This document shows, one piece after another, positions 1 through 9,114 of a stretch of 39,038 bases of DNA. The translations under genes and the position numbers were made by a program. Source of the DNA: Bacteroidales bacterium UBA5342. GTDB lineage: Bacteria > Bacteroidota > Bacteroidia > Bacteroidales > UBA5342. The notes under the pieces are model-generated. The model was not told where the DNA came from, made no database searches, and saw only the letters and a program-made list of their open reading frames with translations. The stretch lies in NCBI GenBank assembly GCA_002408065.1, contig DHQI01000070.1:29200-68237 (forward strand). The letters are read 5' to 3'. The stretch's first letter is position 1; each line of letters starts with the position of its first letter.

Positions 1-152
1 TCTTTACGCCCTTGTTATGCACAACAATACAACAGGCTAATTATTCTGAAGCATTAAAAGAATTTTAAGTTTGTTTTAGTCTAACTTCTCTTGATAAACT
101 CATGTTATATACAACACTGCAACAACTTTTCATTAAGATTGCACATGGAATA

Positions 153-746
153 TTAGCGTGCTGCAAAACGTGCTGCGGACTCAGGCCATACGGGATTCTT
201 ATCCAAATACGCCAAAGCATCGCTCACATCTTTAGCCAAATACCACATTTCGCGGTGCTCTTCTCGCATCAGGTTTTCATCTACAGTTTTTTCGAGCCAA
301 TGCACCAAAGGCCTATAAAAGTCATTGGTATTTATAAAAATGACCGGAGCAAAAAAACGGCCAAGACGTTTCAGGCTCAAAGCCTCTCCTACTTCTTCCA
401 GAGTACCTACAGCCCCCGGCAAACAGATGATAGCGTTTGCCTCTCCTATCAAGATATCTTTGCGTGTAGCCATTGTCTCAGTCCATACCATCTGTTCTGT
501 ACTCAGGCGACTGTAATTCCACTCCACCTCTTTCATAAACTCCGGCATAACCCCCAAGACATCACCACCTTTATCCAGCACAGCATCAGCTATGGTACGC
601 ATAAGCCCCATCGAGCTTCCTCCATAAATTAAACGACACTCACGCTCAGCAATAGCCTCGCCCAGCTCATTTGCGACCCTTTTAAAATTCTCAGAAACAG
701 CATTGCTCGACGAACAAAACACACTTATATTTTTATTCCTCCACAT
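153..746 (-). CDS. LOG-family (TIGR00730) Rossmann-fold protein, probable nucleotide 5'-monophosphate phosphoribohydrolase
   Basis: The 197-residue protein fits the LOG/TIGR00730 family (usually 180-200 residues), cytosolic enzymes that split base from nucleoside monophosphates such as cytokinin riboside 5'-phosphate. Visible family features are the N-terminal strand ISVFCSSS, the YGGSSMGLM loop (about residues 40-48), MATRKDIL (about 92-99) and the signature loop LPGAVGTLEEV (about 108-118). The family signature is PGGxGTxxE, so the second glycine is alanine here; the catalytic-side Arg (ATRK) and Glu (TLEE) remain. The ATG at 744-746 lies inside the 3' end of the upstream protease gene (14-base overlap), which suggests translational coupling. 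Substrate is unknown. Family call is firm; activity is inferred. Confidence 0.85.
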   Translation of the reverse strand: MWRNKNISVFCSSSNAVSENFKRVANELGEAIAERECRLIYGGSSMGLMRTIADAVLDKGGDVLGVMPEFMKEVEWNYSRLSTEQMVWTETMATRKDILIGEANAIICLPGAVGTLEEVGEALSLKRLGRFFAPVIFINTNDFYRPLVHWLEKTVDENLMREEHREMWYLAKDVSDALAYLDKNPVWPESAARFAAR

Positions 747-2376
747 AGCTGGCCATCAATTGAGATTGGAAACTTTCATCGGTAAGTTTCATTATTCGTT
801 CTGCTTCCAATAGGGTATTATCTAAGTCTTTTATTATAGGATAAAAGCCCTCTGAATCCATCACATTCTGTGCTATAGAAGCATACATCTGGGTCTCCAT
901 CATTTGACGCGACACCTTCAAATCATTCCCCTTAGGCCTAATACCTTCTTTTTTGGCTAAAGCTAAAAGTCCTGGGAATAAATTTTGAGACTTCAAATAA
1001 GAGAGCAAAGCATCCACGCCTCCTTCCTTAGATATGTTCATTAGCTTAATACGGTTTTTATCTACATAGAAGAAAGCATAGCGCACCACTAAGCCTTTAT
1101 TGCTAACTTTACGGGAAAAACGAGTCACCCCGGTAGTGTCACGCGGAATAAAGATATCCGGCATAATACCACCACTATCATATACTTTACGACCATTCTT
1201 TGTTGTAAAAGACTTGGTATTTTTGAAGCTAATACTGTCCTTACTATCCATTTCACCATGCTGGTAACGATTCCAAAGATCCTCGGCATAATCCTCGGCA
1301 CCTTTTTCATAATTCTTCTGAATACAACGGCCGGAAGGAGTATAATACCGTGCAATAGTTAAGCGTAGTGCCGAACCATCACTCAATGTCTGCTGATTTT
1401 GCACCAAACCTTTACCAAAGGAGCGACGACCAATCACGATACCACGATCATTATCCTGAATAGCACCGGCAAAAATCTCACTGGCCGAAGCCGACCATTC
1501 ATCCAGTAGCACTGCCACACGCATATTTTGGCAAGAACCAGAACCATCAGCTTTGTATTCCTGACGTCGCTGTGCTTTTCCGTCGGTATAGACAATCATT
1601 TCTCCCCGTTTCAAAAATTCGTTAATCATACCGATAGCAGCACCCAAATAGCCGCCGGTATTTCCGCGCAGATCAATCACCATAGCTGTAGCCCCTTGTT
1701 GTTTTAAACGGGCTAAAGCCAAAAGGAATTCATTGTAGGTATTCTGTCCAAAACGGGCAACATTGATATAACCGGTATGCGCATTGAGCATATAAGCCAC
1801 CTCAACACTTTCAACAGGAATAGTTCCTCTTTTAATCTCAAATTCAAAGGTTTTATTCTCGTACGGACGGTATGCTTTTACTTTAACGAGAGTTCCTCTT
1901 TTTCCCCTCAGAGCATCCATCACATCATCATTTTTGAAACCAACACCAGCTATCACACTGTCATCCACTGCTATCAGGCGGTCACCATCCTTAATGCCTA
2001 CTTTTTGAGACGGACCACCATCTATCACATGTATCACCATCACGGTATCATCAAAGATGCGAAACTGCACCCCTACACCGCCAAAATTCCCCTGCAACTC
2101 TTCATTTACACTTTGTAAATCTTTAGCTGGGATATAATTGGTGTGAGGATCCAGTTCTTCAAGAAGCTGAGGTATTAATAGTTCTGTTAACGAGTCGACA
2201 TCAACCGTATCGACATACTGTTTATCAATGGTATTCAGTATATAATCTAACTTACCAGTAGAAGAATAGCCGGAACTTTTCACCATCTGTCCGCCCTGCT
2301 TCCCCATAAAGTTTCCAATCATTATTCCAAAGGCTAAAACAACAGCCAAGATAATGGGCGTATATATTCTTTTCAT
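733..2376 (-). CDS. S41 family C-terminal processing peptidase (CtpA/Prc-like)
   Basis: This is a 547-residue periplasmic serine protease of the tail-specific/CtpA family. It has an N-terminal membrane anchor or uncleaved signal (residues 4-24), a PDZ domain (about 90-175, with GGPSQKVGIKDGDRL) and the S41 catalytic core. The nucleophile is predicted as S297 in WSASASE and the general base as K322 in SFGKGLVQ; the 25-residue spacing matches the family. A C-terminal helical region of about 130 residues follows. Such enzymes trim C termini of exported proteins. It is followed by the overlapping LOG gene and preceded at 85 bases by the deaminase gene, so it probably lies in one minus-strand transcription unit. 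The start ATG is clear. Confidence 0.93.
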   Translation of the reverse strand: MKRIYTPIILAVVLAFGIMIGNFMGKQGGQMVKSSGYSSTGKLDYILNTIDKQYVDTVDVDSLTELLIPQLLEELDPHTNYIPAKDLQSVNEELQGNFGGVGVQFRIFDDTVMVIHVIDGGPSQKVGIKDGDRLIAVDDSVIAGVGFKNDDVMDALRGKRGTLVKVKAYRPYENKTFEFEIKRGTIPVESVEVAYMLNAHTGYINVARFGQNTYNEFLLALARLKQQGATAMVIDLRGNTGGYLGAAIGMINEFLKRGEMIVYTDGKAQRRQEYKADGSGSCQNMRVAVLLDEWSASASEIFAGAIQDNDRGIVIGRRSFGKGLVQNQQTLSDGSALRLTIARYYTPSGRCIQKNYEKGAEDYAEDLWNRYQHGEMDSKDSISFKNTKSFTTKNGRKVYDSGGIMPDIFIPRDTTGVTRFSRKVSNKGLVVRYAFFYVDKNRIKLMNISKEGGVDALLSYLKSQNLFPGLLALAKKEGIRPKGNDLKVSRQMMETQMYASIAQNVMDSEGFYPIIKDLDNTLLEAERIMKLTDESFQSQLMASYVEE

Positions 2377-2429
2377 AAAATTCTATCAGTTAGTCATTTT
2401 TTTTAAGACTGTCTCACTCAATAACGATA

Positions 2430-2467
2430 GGCTAAGGTTATTGTTCGTTGACAACAAAATCTTAGCC
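2430..2467 (-). other. Inverted repeat at the 3' end of the dCMP deaminase gene
   Basis: GGCTAAG (2430-2436) pairs with CTTAGCC (2461-2467), and inside it TTGTT (2441-2445) pairs with AACAA (2453-2457). The structure covers the deaminase stop codon. There is no U-run directly after it on the minus strand, so it is a weak terminator candidate; it could instead be an mRNA-stabilising or processing hairpin between the deaminase and protease genes. Confidence 0.35.
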
Positions 2468-2905
2468 TTTCTGATCATTTCCCGACACGGGACAATGCAC
2501 CAACTCTATACCTACACGCTTGAGTAATTCCAAACCCTCAGCGTGGGTGTAAAGTTCATCGTAGACCACACGTTTTATGCCTGCTTGAATGATTAACTTA
2601 GAACACTCGATACAGGGCGAGGTGGTCACATATAACGTAGCCCCCTCACTACTGTTACTGGTTCGGGCTACTTTGGTAATGGCATTAGCCTCGGCATGCA
2701 GCACGTAAGGTTTGGTTTTGTGAGTTTCATCGTCCTCGCACACATTTTCAAAGCCCGAAGGTGTACCGTTGTAACCATCAGAGATAATCATCTTATCCTT
2801 CACTATAAGAGCCCCTACCTGACGGCGTTTACAATATGAGTTGCCCGCCCAAATTCGGGCCATTTGAAGATAACGTATGTCTAATTTATGTTGTTTCGTA
2901 TCCAT
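2462..2905 (-). CDS. dCMP deaminase family protein (ComEB-like)
   Basis: The product is a cytosolic zinc enzyme of the cytidine/deoxycytidylate deaminase superfamily that would convert dCMP to dUMP for dTMP synthesis. The zinc site is visible: HAEANAI (H70, A71, catalytic E72 from the ATG start) and SPCIEC (C98, C101). CKRRQVGALIV near residue 25 and GYNGTPSGFENVCED near 45 are typical of the dCMP group. I start it at the ATG at 2903-2905 (147 residues); the longer frame begins with TTG at 2911 in AT-rich spacer. It sits between the TPR gene and the protease on the same strand, with a 70-base spacer upstream. Confidence 0.9.
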   Translation of the reverse strand: MDTKQHKLDIRYLQMARIWAGNSYCKRRQVGALIVKDKMIISDGYNGTPSGFENVCEDDETHKTKPYVLHAEANAITKVARTSNSSEGATLYVTTSPCIECSKLIIQAGIKRVVYDELYTHAEGLELLKRVGIELVHCPVSGNDQKG

Positions 2906-2975
2906 ATTCAATTTAAAAGTTGAAATTCATAATTCAAAATTGGGATTCCCAAAATATTGAACTTTGAATGTGTAA

Positions 2976-5030
2976 TCATCGCCCGTATCGTTTCATCACA
3001 TTATAAGCCTTGTAGAGCCCCAACTCACCGGCTTTGCTCAAATCTTTAAGGCCTTTCTCACGGTCGCCCAAGTAAATAAAAGTCAAACCTCTGTTAAAGT
3101 ATGCTTCGGCCAAATCCGGCTCAGAATCAAGCGCTCTGGTGTAATCTGAAATAGCAGCCTGATAGTTTTTCAATACCGTCATGACATTCCCTTTATTGTA
3201 CCAGGCATAAGCAAAGTGAGGATTCAAATCTATCACCCTGTTGTAATCTGCCACAATTAAATCGTAGTCTATTATACGGCTATTATCCTGTTTATTCAAC
3301 AAATCATCATCCTGAGTCAGATCGGGTGTTTCTTCGGCCTCAATAGAACGAATAAAATCAACCATACGCTGACGTACGCTGGCACGGGCAAACAGCATTA
3401 GTTCATCACCGGGCTGCATATCAATAGCCCGGTTCAAATCCTGCAAAGCATCGGCAAAATTTTTCACCAGCGAATAATGCATCGCCCTCGAAAAATAAAG
3501 AGCAGCATCTTCTTTCACATCCAAAGCTGAAGACAAGGCGTCAATGGCAATAAATTCAGAATTAATTTCACTACGGTCTAATGACAGGTTATCATTCAAA
3601 AGATAAAGACCTTGCCCTTCATTCCGAGTATTGTATTCGAGCAGTGATTTCAAGAAATAAGCCTTTCTGTCGAGTGCCGTCTTGTGATCATAATAAGAAA
3701 GAAAAAAGTCAGCTTCAGTGCTTACATCCACATTTTGATCCTGTACCTTTCCACGTATAGCACTGGCGTATTCAGTTTCCTGCTCATCCTCATCGTCAGC
3801 AAAAACAATCCGTCTATAACTTTTTATGTTTTTATCGTTCTTTTCACGCGTTCCCTTTTCATCGTCTTCATTACTCTTAATAGCCTCAGCCAGTTCTTCT
3901 TGTTTCTGACTTTTTTCGCGATTGTCCTGCTGCATCATATAGGCAGTGCCATAGTCTTTTTCGGCTCCTGTTTTATCACCTAATGCCGCCTTTGCTTCTG
4001 CACGGGCATAATAAGCTACAGGAAATTCAGGATAAGCTTCAATAATACGCGTTAAATCACTTATAGCCGCATAATAATTACCTATTTGCACAAAAAGCAA
4101 GGCACGGTTGAGCAAGGCAAAATTATTATCCGGCTCCAGTTGTAATACGATGGTATAATCTTCAATAGCACGGTTATCATCGCCAATATAGCCACGTAAC
4201 ATTGCCCGGTTATAGTATGCTGCTGAGTTGTTTTTATCCAGCTTAACAGCCATATCATAGTCGCTGATAGCCCCCATTAAATCATTCAAATGGTAACGTA
4301 CTACGCCACGGGCCAGGTGCAAGCCAGCATTATCCGGTTCCAGACGCAAAGCCATATCGTAATCATCTTTAGCCTTTGCGAATTCCTCCATTTGTATGTA
4401 TAAATGACCACGACGTGCATAACTATACATATGGTAGGGGTTTATTTCTATTGCCCTGTTATAATCGGCTAAGGCCTGGACAGTATCCCCTTTTTCCAGG
4501 TAAGCTGCACCACGGCTCATAAAGGCAGCCATATAATTTCCTTTGACAGCAATAGCTTGATCAAAATGAAGTATGGCCTCATCCTGTTTTCCATCTGCCA
4601 TATAACTGATCCCCAGATTAAGCATCAGGTTAGTATTACGTTGATCGTATTTCAATCCCCGGGCAAAGTCTTTTGCTGCCATAGCATAATGCTCCTGACG
4701 CTGAAAACAAATCCCACGTAATTCATAAGCACCAATAAGGAAAGGGTCTATTTCCAAAGCCTTATCACAGTCCGTGATGGCTCCGGTATTATCTTCAAGG
4801 TAGTATTTAGCAATAGCCCTGTAATAATATGGATCAGCCAAATAAGGTTTAGCACTTACCACCAGATTGAAATACTGAATAGACAAGACATAATCTTCAA
4901 AATACAAAGCGTTACGTCCCATATTCAAGATACGGTCGGTGTTAAGCTGTGCTTGACTCGTGGTAAGCAAGCCTAACAGGAGGGATATAATGAGTAGTAT
5001 TCTTTTCACAAACTCTAAATTAACAATCAT
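2976..5030 (-). CDS. Exported tetratricopeptide-repeat protein
   Basis: The gene encodes a secreted protein of about 684 residues built almost wholly of TPR units. After a signal peptide (VKRILLIISLLLGLLTTSQA) come about ten TPRs in the N-terminal half, recognisable from repeats such as AIADYNRAIEINPY and DYDMALRLEPDNAGLHLARG. A charged low-complexity linker rich in Glu, Asp and Lys follows (about residues 365-420), then a divergent segment and three more TPRs at the C terminus. It is probably a periplasmic scaffold; no partner can be named. Three starts are possible: a TTG at 5066, the ATG at 5028-5030 used here, and a GTG at 5007-5009 that puts the signal peptide exactly at the N terminus. 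Confidence 0.85.
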   Translation of the reverse strand: MIVNLEFVKRILLIISLLLGLLTTSQAQLNTDRILNMGRNALYFEDYVLSIQYFNLVVSAKPYLADPYYYRAIAKYYLEDNTGAITDCDKALEIDPFLIGAYELRGICFQRQEHYAMAAKDFARGLKYDQRNTNLMLNLGISYMADGKQDEAILHFDQAIAVKGNYMAAFMSRGAAYLEKGDTVQALADYNRAIEINPYHMYSYARRGHLYIQMEEFAKAKDDYDMALRLEPDNAGLHLARGVVRYHLNDLMGAISDYDMAVKLDKNNSAAYYNRAMLRGYIGDDNRAIEDYTIVLQLEPDNNFALLNRALLFVQIGNYYAAISDLTRIIEAYPEFPVAYYARAEAKAALGDKTGAEKDYGTAYMMQQDNREKSQKQEELAEAIKSNEDDEKGTREKNDKNIKSYRRIVFADDEDEQETEYASAIRGKVQDQNVDVSTEADFFLSYYDHKTALDRKAYFLKSLLEYNTRNEGQGLYLLNDNLSLDRSEINSEFIAIDALSSALDVKEDAALYFSRAMHYSLVKNFADALQDLNRAIDMQPGDELMLFARASVRQRMVDFIRSIEAEETPDLTQDDDLLNKQDNSRIIDYDLIVADYNRVIDLNPHFAYAWYNKGNVMTVLKNYQAAISDYTRALDSEPDLAEAYFNRGLTFIYLGDREKGLKDLSKAGELGLYKAYNVMKRYGR

Positions 5031-5086
5031 ACAAGCATTTACGGCTTGTTCAGTCCAAAACCGCAAATCCTTTTTTCGTCGTCATC

Positions 5087-5656
5087 TCAATAGGCTAAAT
5101 ACTCATCCAAAATCTTTCGTGTCTCGGTCATCGCATCTTCCAATACATCATTGATAACAACGCGATCGAATTTGCCGGCAAAAGATAATTCGTAGGTGGC
5201 TTTATCCACACGTTTCTGTATGGTGGCAGCATCATCCGTAGCGCGCCCTATCAGCCGCTTCTCCAACTCTTCAACCGATGGAGGCTGTACAAACAAAGCC
5301 AGGGCCTTATCACCATAATACTTCTTTATATTAAGACCGCCGACCACATCCACATCAAAAATGACGTTCTTGCCTTCATTCAATAATCGTTCCACTTCGG
5401 ACTTTAAGGTACCGTAATATTTATCTTCATATACTTCTTCCCATTCCAGAAATTCGCCCTTGCTTACTTTTGAACGAAATTCATCGGGTGTAATAAAGTA
5501 ATAATCTTTACCATGCGTTTCGGTATGGCGTGGCTGACGACTTGTTGCAGATACGGAAAAACATAAGTTATATTTATCTTCTTTCAAAAGACGGTGAACA
5601 ATAGTCGTTTTGCCTGAGCCGGACGGAGCCGAAAATATGATGAGTTTGCCAATCAT
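5087..5656 (-). CDS. gmk: Guanylate kinase
   Basis: Guanylate kinase phosphorylates GMP to GDP with ATP in the cytosol. The P-loop SAPSGSGKTT lies at the N terminus. SATSRQPRHTETHGKDYYFI and the GEFLEWEEVYEDKYYGT segment form the GMP-binding region, and DVDVVGGLNIKK is the family DV(D/Q)G segment. I start at the ATG at 5654-5656 (189 residues, the usual length). A longer frame from TTG at 5668 begins within a tandem AT-rich spacer repeat and adds only four residues. The gene follows yicC after a 67-base spacer, a pairing conserved in many bacteria. Confidence 0.95.
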   Translation of the reverse strand: MIGKLIIFSAPSGSGKTTIVHRLLKEDKYNLCFSVSATSRQPRHTETHGKDYYFITPDEFRSKVSKGEFLEWEEVYEDKYYGTLKSEVERLLNEGKNVIFDVDVVGGLNIKKYYGDKALALFVQPPSVEELEKRLIGRATDDAATIQKRVDKATYELSFAGKFDRVVINDVLEDAMTETRKILDEYLAY

Positions 5657-5659
5657 AGA

Positions 5660-5723
5660 TTGATTCAAAATTTTTGATTCAAAATTCCAAATTAGTCAAT
5701 CCGGAATATCAAATTCGGGATTA
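5660..5723. repeat. AT-rich spacer with 14-base tandem repeat
   Basis: The word TTGATTCAAAATT occurs twice with a 14-base period (5660-5672 and 5674-5686), followed by related words (CCAAATT, ATCAAATTCGGGATT). It fills the yicC-gmk gap. Similar TTCAAAATT/TTGAAATT words fill gaps at 2912-2975, 9661-9770 and 11682-11784. Confidence 0.6.
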
Positions 5724-6593
5724 TTATAATGCGTTTAGAACCTGTTCTTTAATTTTCTCCAGTTCGTCTTTCATCTGCACCACTATCTTTTGTATTTCTT
5801 CGTGGTTAGCTTTTGAGCCTAAAGTGTTGATTTCGCGACCAATTTCCTGAGAAATAAAGCCCAGTTTTTTACCTACCGGTTCGTCAAGATTAGCCGTTTC
5901 AACAAAGTATTTACAATGGTGTGCTAAGCGTGTTTTTTCTTCGTTAACGTCCATTTTTTCGATGTAAAATATCATCTCTTGCTCCAAGCGTTCCATATTA
6001 GGGTTGGCTTCCAAAGATTCCAGTCCTTCTTTGATGCGTTGACGCACTTTCTGGATACGCTCCCCCTCGAAGGGTGCAACTTGTGACAGCAATTCTTCTA
6101 TCCTTGTTATACTTCCGCACACATCAGCATAGATAGATTCACCCTCCTGAGCTCTGAAAGCATTCAGGTTATCCAAAGCTTCAGCAAGGGCTTTTTTTAC
6201 ACTTTCCCACTCGCCTTCGTCCAGTTCGGACACTTCCGTTTTCATCACATCGGGCAAACGTAATATATGATTAAAATAATCTTGCGGTAAGTCTACACCG
6301 GTGCTCTGAGCCACATCTTTTATCTGCGAAAGGTACGAAGCAAAGACTCCTTGATTAATGACTGATTTTGCCGTTTCACCCAAACTTTCTACAAAAAGAC
6401 CTAACTCCACCTTACCACGGCTTAGCTTATCGGCCACCATACGGCGTATCTCAATATCTTTTTCCTTATACATATTGGGCACACGCGTAAAGACATCAAG
6501 TTGCTTTGAGTTAAGTGACTTAACCTCTATTGTTATTCTTTTCTGTGGCAATTCGCAAGTCGCCTTGCCAAAGCCTGTCATTGATTTTATCAT
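5724..6593 (-). CDS. YicC family endoribonuclease
   Basis: This 289-residue protein carries the family N terminus MIKSMTGFGKA and the conserved C-terminal segment with GKKLGFISQEIGREINTLGSKA, which holds the acidic and basic residues expected of the YicC/YloC RNase family. Length matches the family (about 290). Members are cytosolic oligomeric endoribonucleases implicated in RNA turnover. It lies directly upstream of gmk on the same strand, the usual arrangement. The ATG at 6591-6593 is unambiguous. Confidence 0.93.
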   Translation of the reverse strand: MIKSMTGFGKATCELPQKRITIEVKSLNSKQLDVFTRVPNMYKEKDIEIRRMVADKLSRGKVELGLFVESLGETAKSVINQGVFASYLSQIKDVAQSTGVDLPQDYFNHILRLPDVMKTEVSELDEGEWESVKKALAEALDNLNAFRAQEGESIYADVCGSITRIEELLSQVAPFEGERIQKVRQRIKEGLESLEANPNMERLEQEMIFYIEKMDVNEEKTRLAHHCKYFVETANLDEPVGKKLGFISQEIGREINTLGSKANHEEIQKIVVQMKDELEKIKEQVLNAL

Positions 6594-6660
6594 AATTCTT
6601 TAAATAAGATAATTGACTAAAAGATGTGAGATGATTTTCTCTTCAAATCTTCTTTTTTTA

Positions 6661-6745
6661 ATCGGTGCGTCTCCGGCACCTTTCCTGATATCCCTAAGAT
6701 TCGCTGTACAGATGCGCTATGCAACAAATTCACAGATCAAAAAAG
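6661..6745. repeat. Palindrome-rich intergenic element between dxr and yicC
   Basis: The element begins with the hairpin GGTGC-gtctccg-GCACC (6664-6680), then has the palindromes GATATC (6687-6692) and CTGTACAG (6704-6711) and a GCGCTATGC word (6714-6722). It is more GC-rich than the flanking AT spacer. There is no U-run in the right place for a terminator. It looks like an unannotated dispersed intergenic repeat, but no second copy is in this window. Confidence 0.4.
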
Positions 6746-6766
6746 ACCTCTGTAAATTTACACTAC

Positions 6767-7921
6767 TTATTTCATTAATTCGGAAGCAAGCATACGGCTT
6801 TCTTTATCACAAGCAAAATAGTCTTCAAGGCTTGGCTGCGCAATCCATGCCACTTTTCCCATGGTTTTTTCAATGAATTTGGGAATATCGTTAAAACGTA
6901 TTTTATCTTCTAAAAATTTAGCCACAGCTACTTCATTAGCGGCATTCATCACACAGGCTGTGTTTCCGCCCTGGCGCAATGCTTCATAAGCTAAGTCCAA
7001 ACAAGGGAATAAATCTTTGCTCGGAGCTTTGAAGGTCAGATTCATCATTGCCTCCAGAGTCATACGTTCAAAGTTAGAAGATATACGATGCGGAAAGGAC
7101 AAAGCATACTGAATAGGCAAGCGCATATCCGGCAAACCCATCTGTGCTTTTACAGAGCCATCATTGAACTGTACCATCGAATGCACAATGCTTTGTGGAT
7201 GTACCATGACATCTATCTGGTCTACGTGTAAATCAAATAACCACTTAGCTTCTATCACCTCCAGACCTTTATTCATTAGTGTGGCCGAATCGATGGTAAT
7301 TTTGGCCCCCATATTCCAAGTCGGATGCTTCAAAGCTTCTTTGCTGGTAATTTTTTCCAACTCAGCCGCTGTTTTATCGCGAAAAGCCCCTCCCGAAGCA
7401 GTCAAAATTATTTTCTCAAGCTCATTTTGCCCTTCACCTACCAAACATTGAAAAATGGCTGAATGCTCTGAATCAACAGGTATTATTTCGGCCTGATACT
7501 CCATAGCTAAACGTGTAATAAGATCACCCGCTACAACTAAAGTTTCTTTATTGGCCAACGCTATGCGTTTCTTGGCTTTTACAGCATTTACCGTAGCTTG
7601 TAGTCCGGCAAAACCAACCATCGCTGTCACCACGGTATCCACTTCGCTGGAAATCACCACCTGAGCAATAGCCTCAGCACCGGCATACACTTTTATCGGC
7701 AAGCCAGCCAAAGCTGCTTGTAAATAATCATACTTTTCTTCGTTGGCTATAATAACAGTATCAGGCTCATAACGTCTAGCTTGCTCTATCAGCAAATCGG
7801 CATTAGAACCGGCAGTGAGTACCGAGGCCTCGAACTTGTCGGTATGTTGTGATATAACATCAAGGGTTTGGGTGCCTATAGAACCCGTAGAACCCAGTAT
7901 TGCAATGCGTTGTTTGGTCAT
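6767..7921 (-). CDS. dxr: 1-deoxy-D-xylulose 5-phosphate reductoisomerase
   Basis: Dxr converts DXP to 2-C-methyl-D-erythritol 4-phosphate with NADPH, the first committed step of the MEP isoprenoid pathway. The 384-residue product shows the NADPH-binding GSTGSIGTQT (10-19), NKETLVVAG (124-132), the metal-binding PVDSEHSA with D150 and E152, ASGGAFRD (175-182) and MNKGLEVIEAKW with the third acidic ligand E221. No catalytic residue is missing. It stands 147 bases from the M23 peptidase stop and 173 bases from yicC, with a palindromic element in the latter gap. Confidence 0.97.
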   Translation of the reverse strand: MTKQRIAILGSTGSIGTQTLDVISQHTDKFEASVLTAGSNADLLIEQARRYEPDTVIIANEEKYDYLQAALAGLPIKVYAGAEAIAQVVISSEVDTVVTAMVGFAGLQATVNAVKAKKRIALANKETLVVAGDLITRLAMEYQAEIIPVDSEHSAIFQCLVGEGQNELEKIILTASGGAFRDKTAAELEKITSKEALKHPTWNMGAKITIDSATLMNKGLEVIEAKWLFDLHVDQIDVMVHPQSIVHSMVQFNDGSVKAQMGLPDMRLPIQYALSFPHRISSNFERMTLEAMMNLTFKAPSKDLFPCLDLAYEALRQGGNTACVMNAANEVAVAKFLEDKIRFNDIPKFIEKTMGKVAWIAQPSLEDYFACDKESRMLASELMK

Positions 7922-8068
7922 AGTTTAAGGCGGCTGTTCCGCTGTATATTTTCTCTTAATACCCTCTTTTACAACTTAAGTATTCGAAGAGAAGTGCCAA
8001 ATCACTGAGAATATGACGACTTATTAATGAAATTATAATTAATGTTACCTTCTGTCGACACCATTTAT

Positions 8069-8938
8069 TTAAAATACTATCAGAGATTCTGGATCGATAG
8101 CTTCTCCATCTCTCCAAATTTCCAAATGCAAATGATCGCCTGTAGATAAAGTACCGGTGTTACCTACTATACCTATCACTTCTCCGGCTTTTACTTTATC
8201 GCCAACTTTCTTCAAAATCTTAGAGGCATGTCTGTAAGTTGATATTGAGTTATTATTATGCTGAATACTAATAATATTCCCTGTAGTGATACTCTGATCT
8301 ACCAATATAACCGTACCTCCTGCGACTGCCAAAATATGTGCTTTTGGCGCTGTGGCAATATCGACTGCGAGATGACCATTTTTAGCATCAAAACGATCGG
8401 TTATCATGCCTTTCACAGGCGAAAAGAAAACGATTTTTTCGGGCTTTTTCTCTCCTGCTTTTTCTAGCAAACCCAAGTTATACTGCTCTTCCTCCTCTAC
8501 TTGTGAGCGAAACTCTATCTCCTCCTGTGAGGCATTGAGTAATTCCTGTTCGATGATAAGTTCTTTTTTGTGAGCCGCCGAAGTATCCTCTAACACTTCG
8601 TTGGAAACCTCACCTTGCAAAATACGACGCACACCATCCCAATAAAGCTTTTCTTGTTCCATCTTAACCATCAGGGAATCTACACGCTCTGAGTTGCGTA
8701 TTAGCATAGCTTGTGTCTCACTATCGGGATAACCGGGAACGTATTCGCGCAGGGGAGTATAAAAAATCAGAGCCACCACTATACCTATTGAAATCAAGAG
8801 GGAAACAAGTACAAACATCATCACATTAAAAACCGATAGACGCACACGGCGTACCTCATCAAAAGTCTCCTCGTTAATAAAGGAAATACGGTACTTGTGA
8901 TGTATACTACGTTTGTTCTTTGCTTTGTGCTCTGCCAT
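8069..8938 (-). CDS. Membrane-anchored M23 (LytM) peptidase
   Basis: The protein (289 residues from the ATG at 8936-8938) has a basic cytoplasmic tail, one transmembrane helix (about 37-60), a periplasmic coiled-coil-like stretch (about 80-155) and a C-terminal LytM/peptidase M23 domain (about 168-285). Both zinc motifs are present: HLAVD (H189, D193) and HLHLE (H269, H271), so it may be an active cell-wall endopeptidase. The frame can be extended to a TTG at 8965, but a TAAATTTG promoter-like element overlaps that extension, so ATG 8938 is preferred. The tail KYRISFINEETFDEVRR is typical of Bacteroidota members. Probable role: cell-wall remodelling in division or envelope growth. Confidence 0.9.
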   Translation of the reverse strand: MAEHKAKNKRSIHHKYRISFINEETFDEVRRVRLSVFNVMMFVLVSLLISIGIVVALIFYTPLREYVPGYPDSETQAMLIRNSERVDSLMVKMEQEKLYWDGVRRILQGEVSNEVLEDTSAAHKKELIIEQELLNASQEEIEFRSQVEEEEQYNLGLLEKAGEKKPEKIVFFSPVKGMITDRFDAKNGHLAVDIATAPKAHILAVAGGTVILVDQSITTGNIISIQHNNNSISTYRHASKILKKVGDKVKAGEVIGIVGNTGTLSTGDHLHLEIWRDGEAIDPESLIVF

Positions 8939-8953
8939 AGAGAAATTTTCGGG

Positions 8954-8961
8954 CAAATTTA
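8954..8961 (-). promoter_or_regulatory. Possible -7 element for the M23 peptidase gene
   Basis: TAAATTTG matches the Bacteroidota TAnnTTTG consensus and would give a leader of about 9 bases before the ATG at 8938. No clear TTG/TTTG is found at the expected upstream distance, so support is partial. Confidence 0.35.
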
Positions 8962-9019
8962 ACAAAATTTGGGAGATGAACAGTCCTAAAAACAGCTAAA
9001 TCCAAGAGCATGAAACAGA

Positions 9020-9050
9020 AAAAGCCCGTCATCTAACGATCCGGGCTTTT
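9020..9050 (-). terminator. Rho-independent terminator of the kor operon
   Basis: A 9-base perfect stem AAAAGCCCG / CGGGCTTTT (9020-9028 with 9042-9050) has a 13-base loop. On the minus strand the stem runs into CTTTTTCTG, a U-rich tail. It lies 65 bases past the korC-type stop and before the M23 gene. Confidence 0.8.
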
Positions 9051-9114
9051 CATTATTCATATTTATAAAATGATTATTGTAAATACTACAATCTCATTTT
9101 ATATTTTAAATGTT

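Noticed and set aside
102..632. 176-residue plus-strand frame over the LOG gene
   Set aside because: Composition is the antisense shadow of the conserved LOG gene with no recognisable domain.
2906..2911. TTG start for the dCMP deaminase
   Set aside because: It lies in AT-rich spacer and adds only two residues before a proper ATG.
6664..6680. GGTGC/GCACC hairpin as the dxr terminator
   Set aside because: On the dxr strand it is followed by GATTAAAAAAA rather than a U-tract, so it was left as a repeat-like element.
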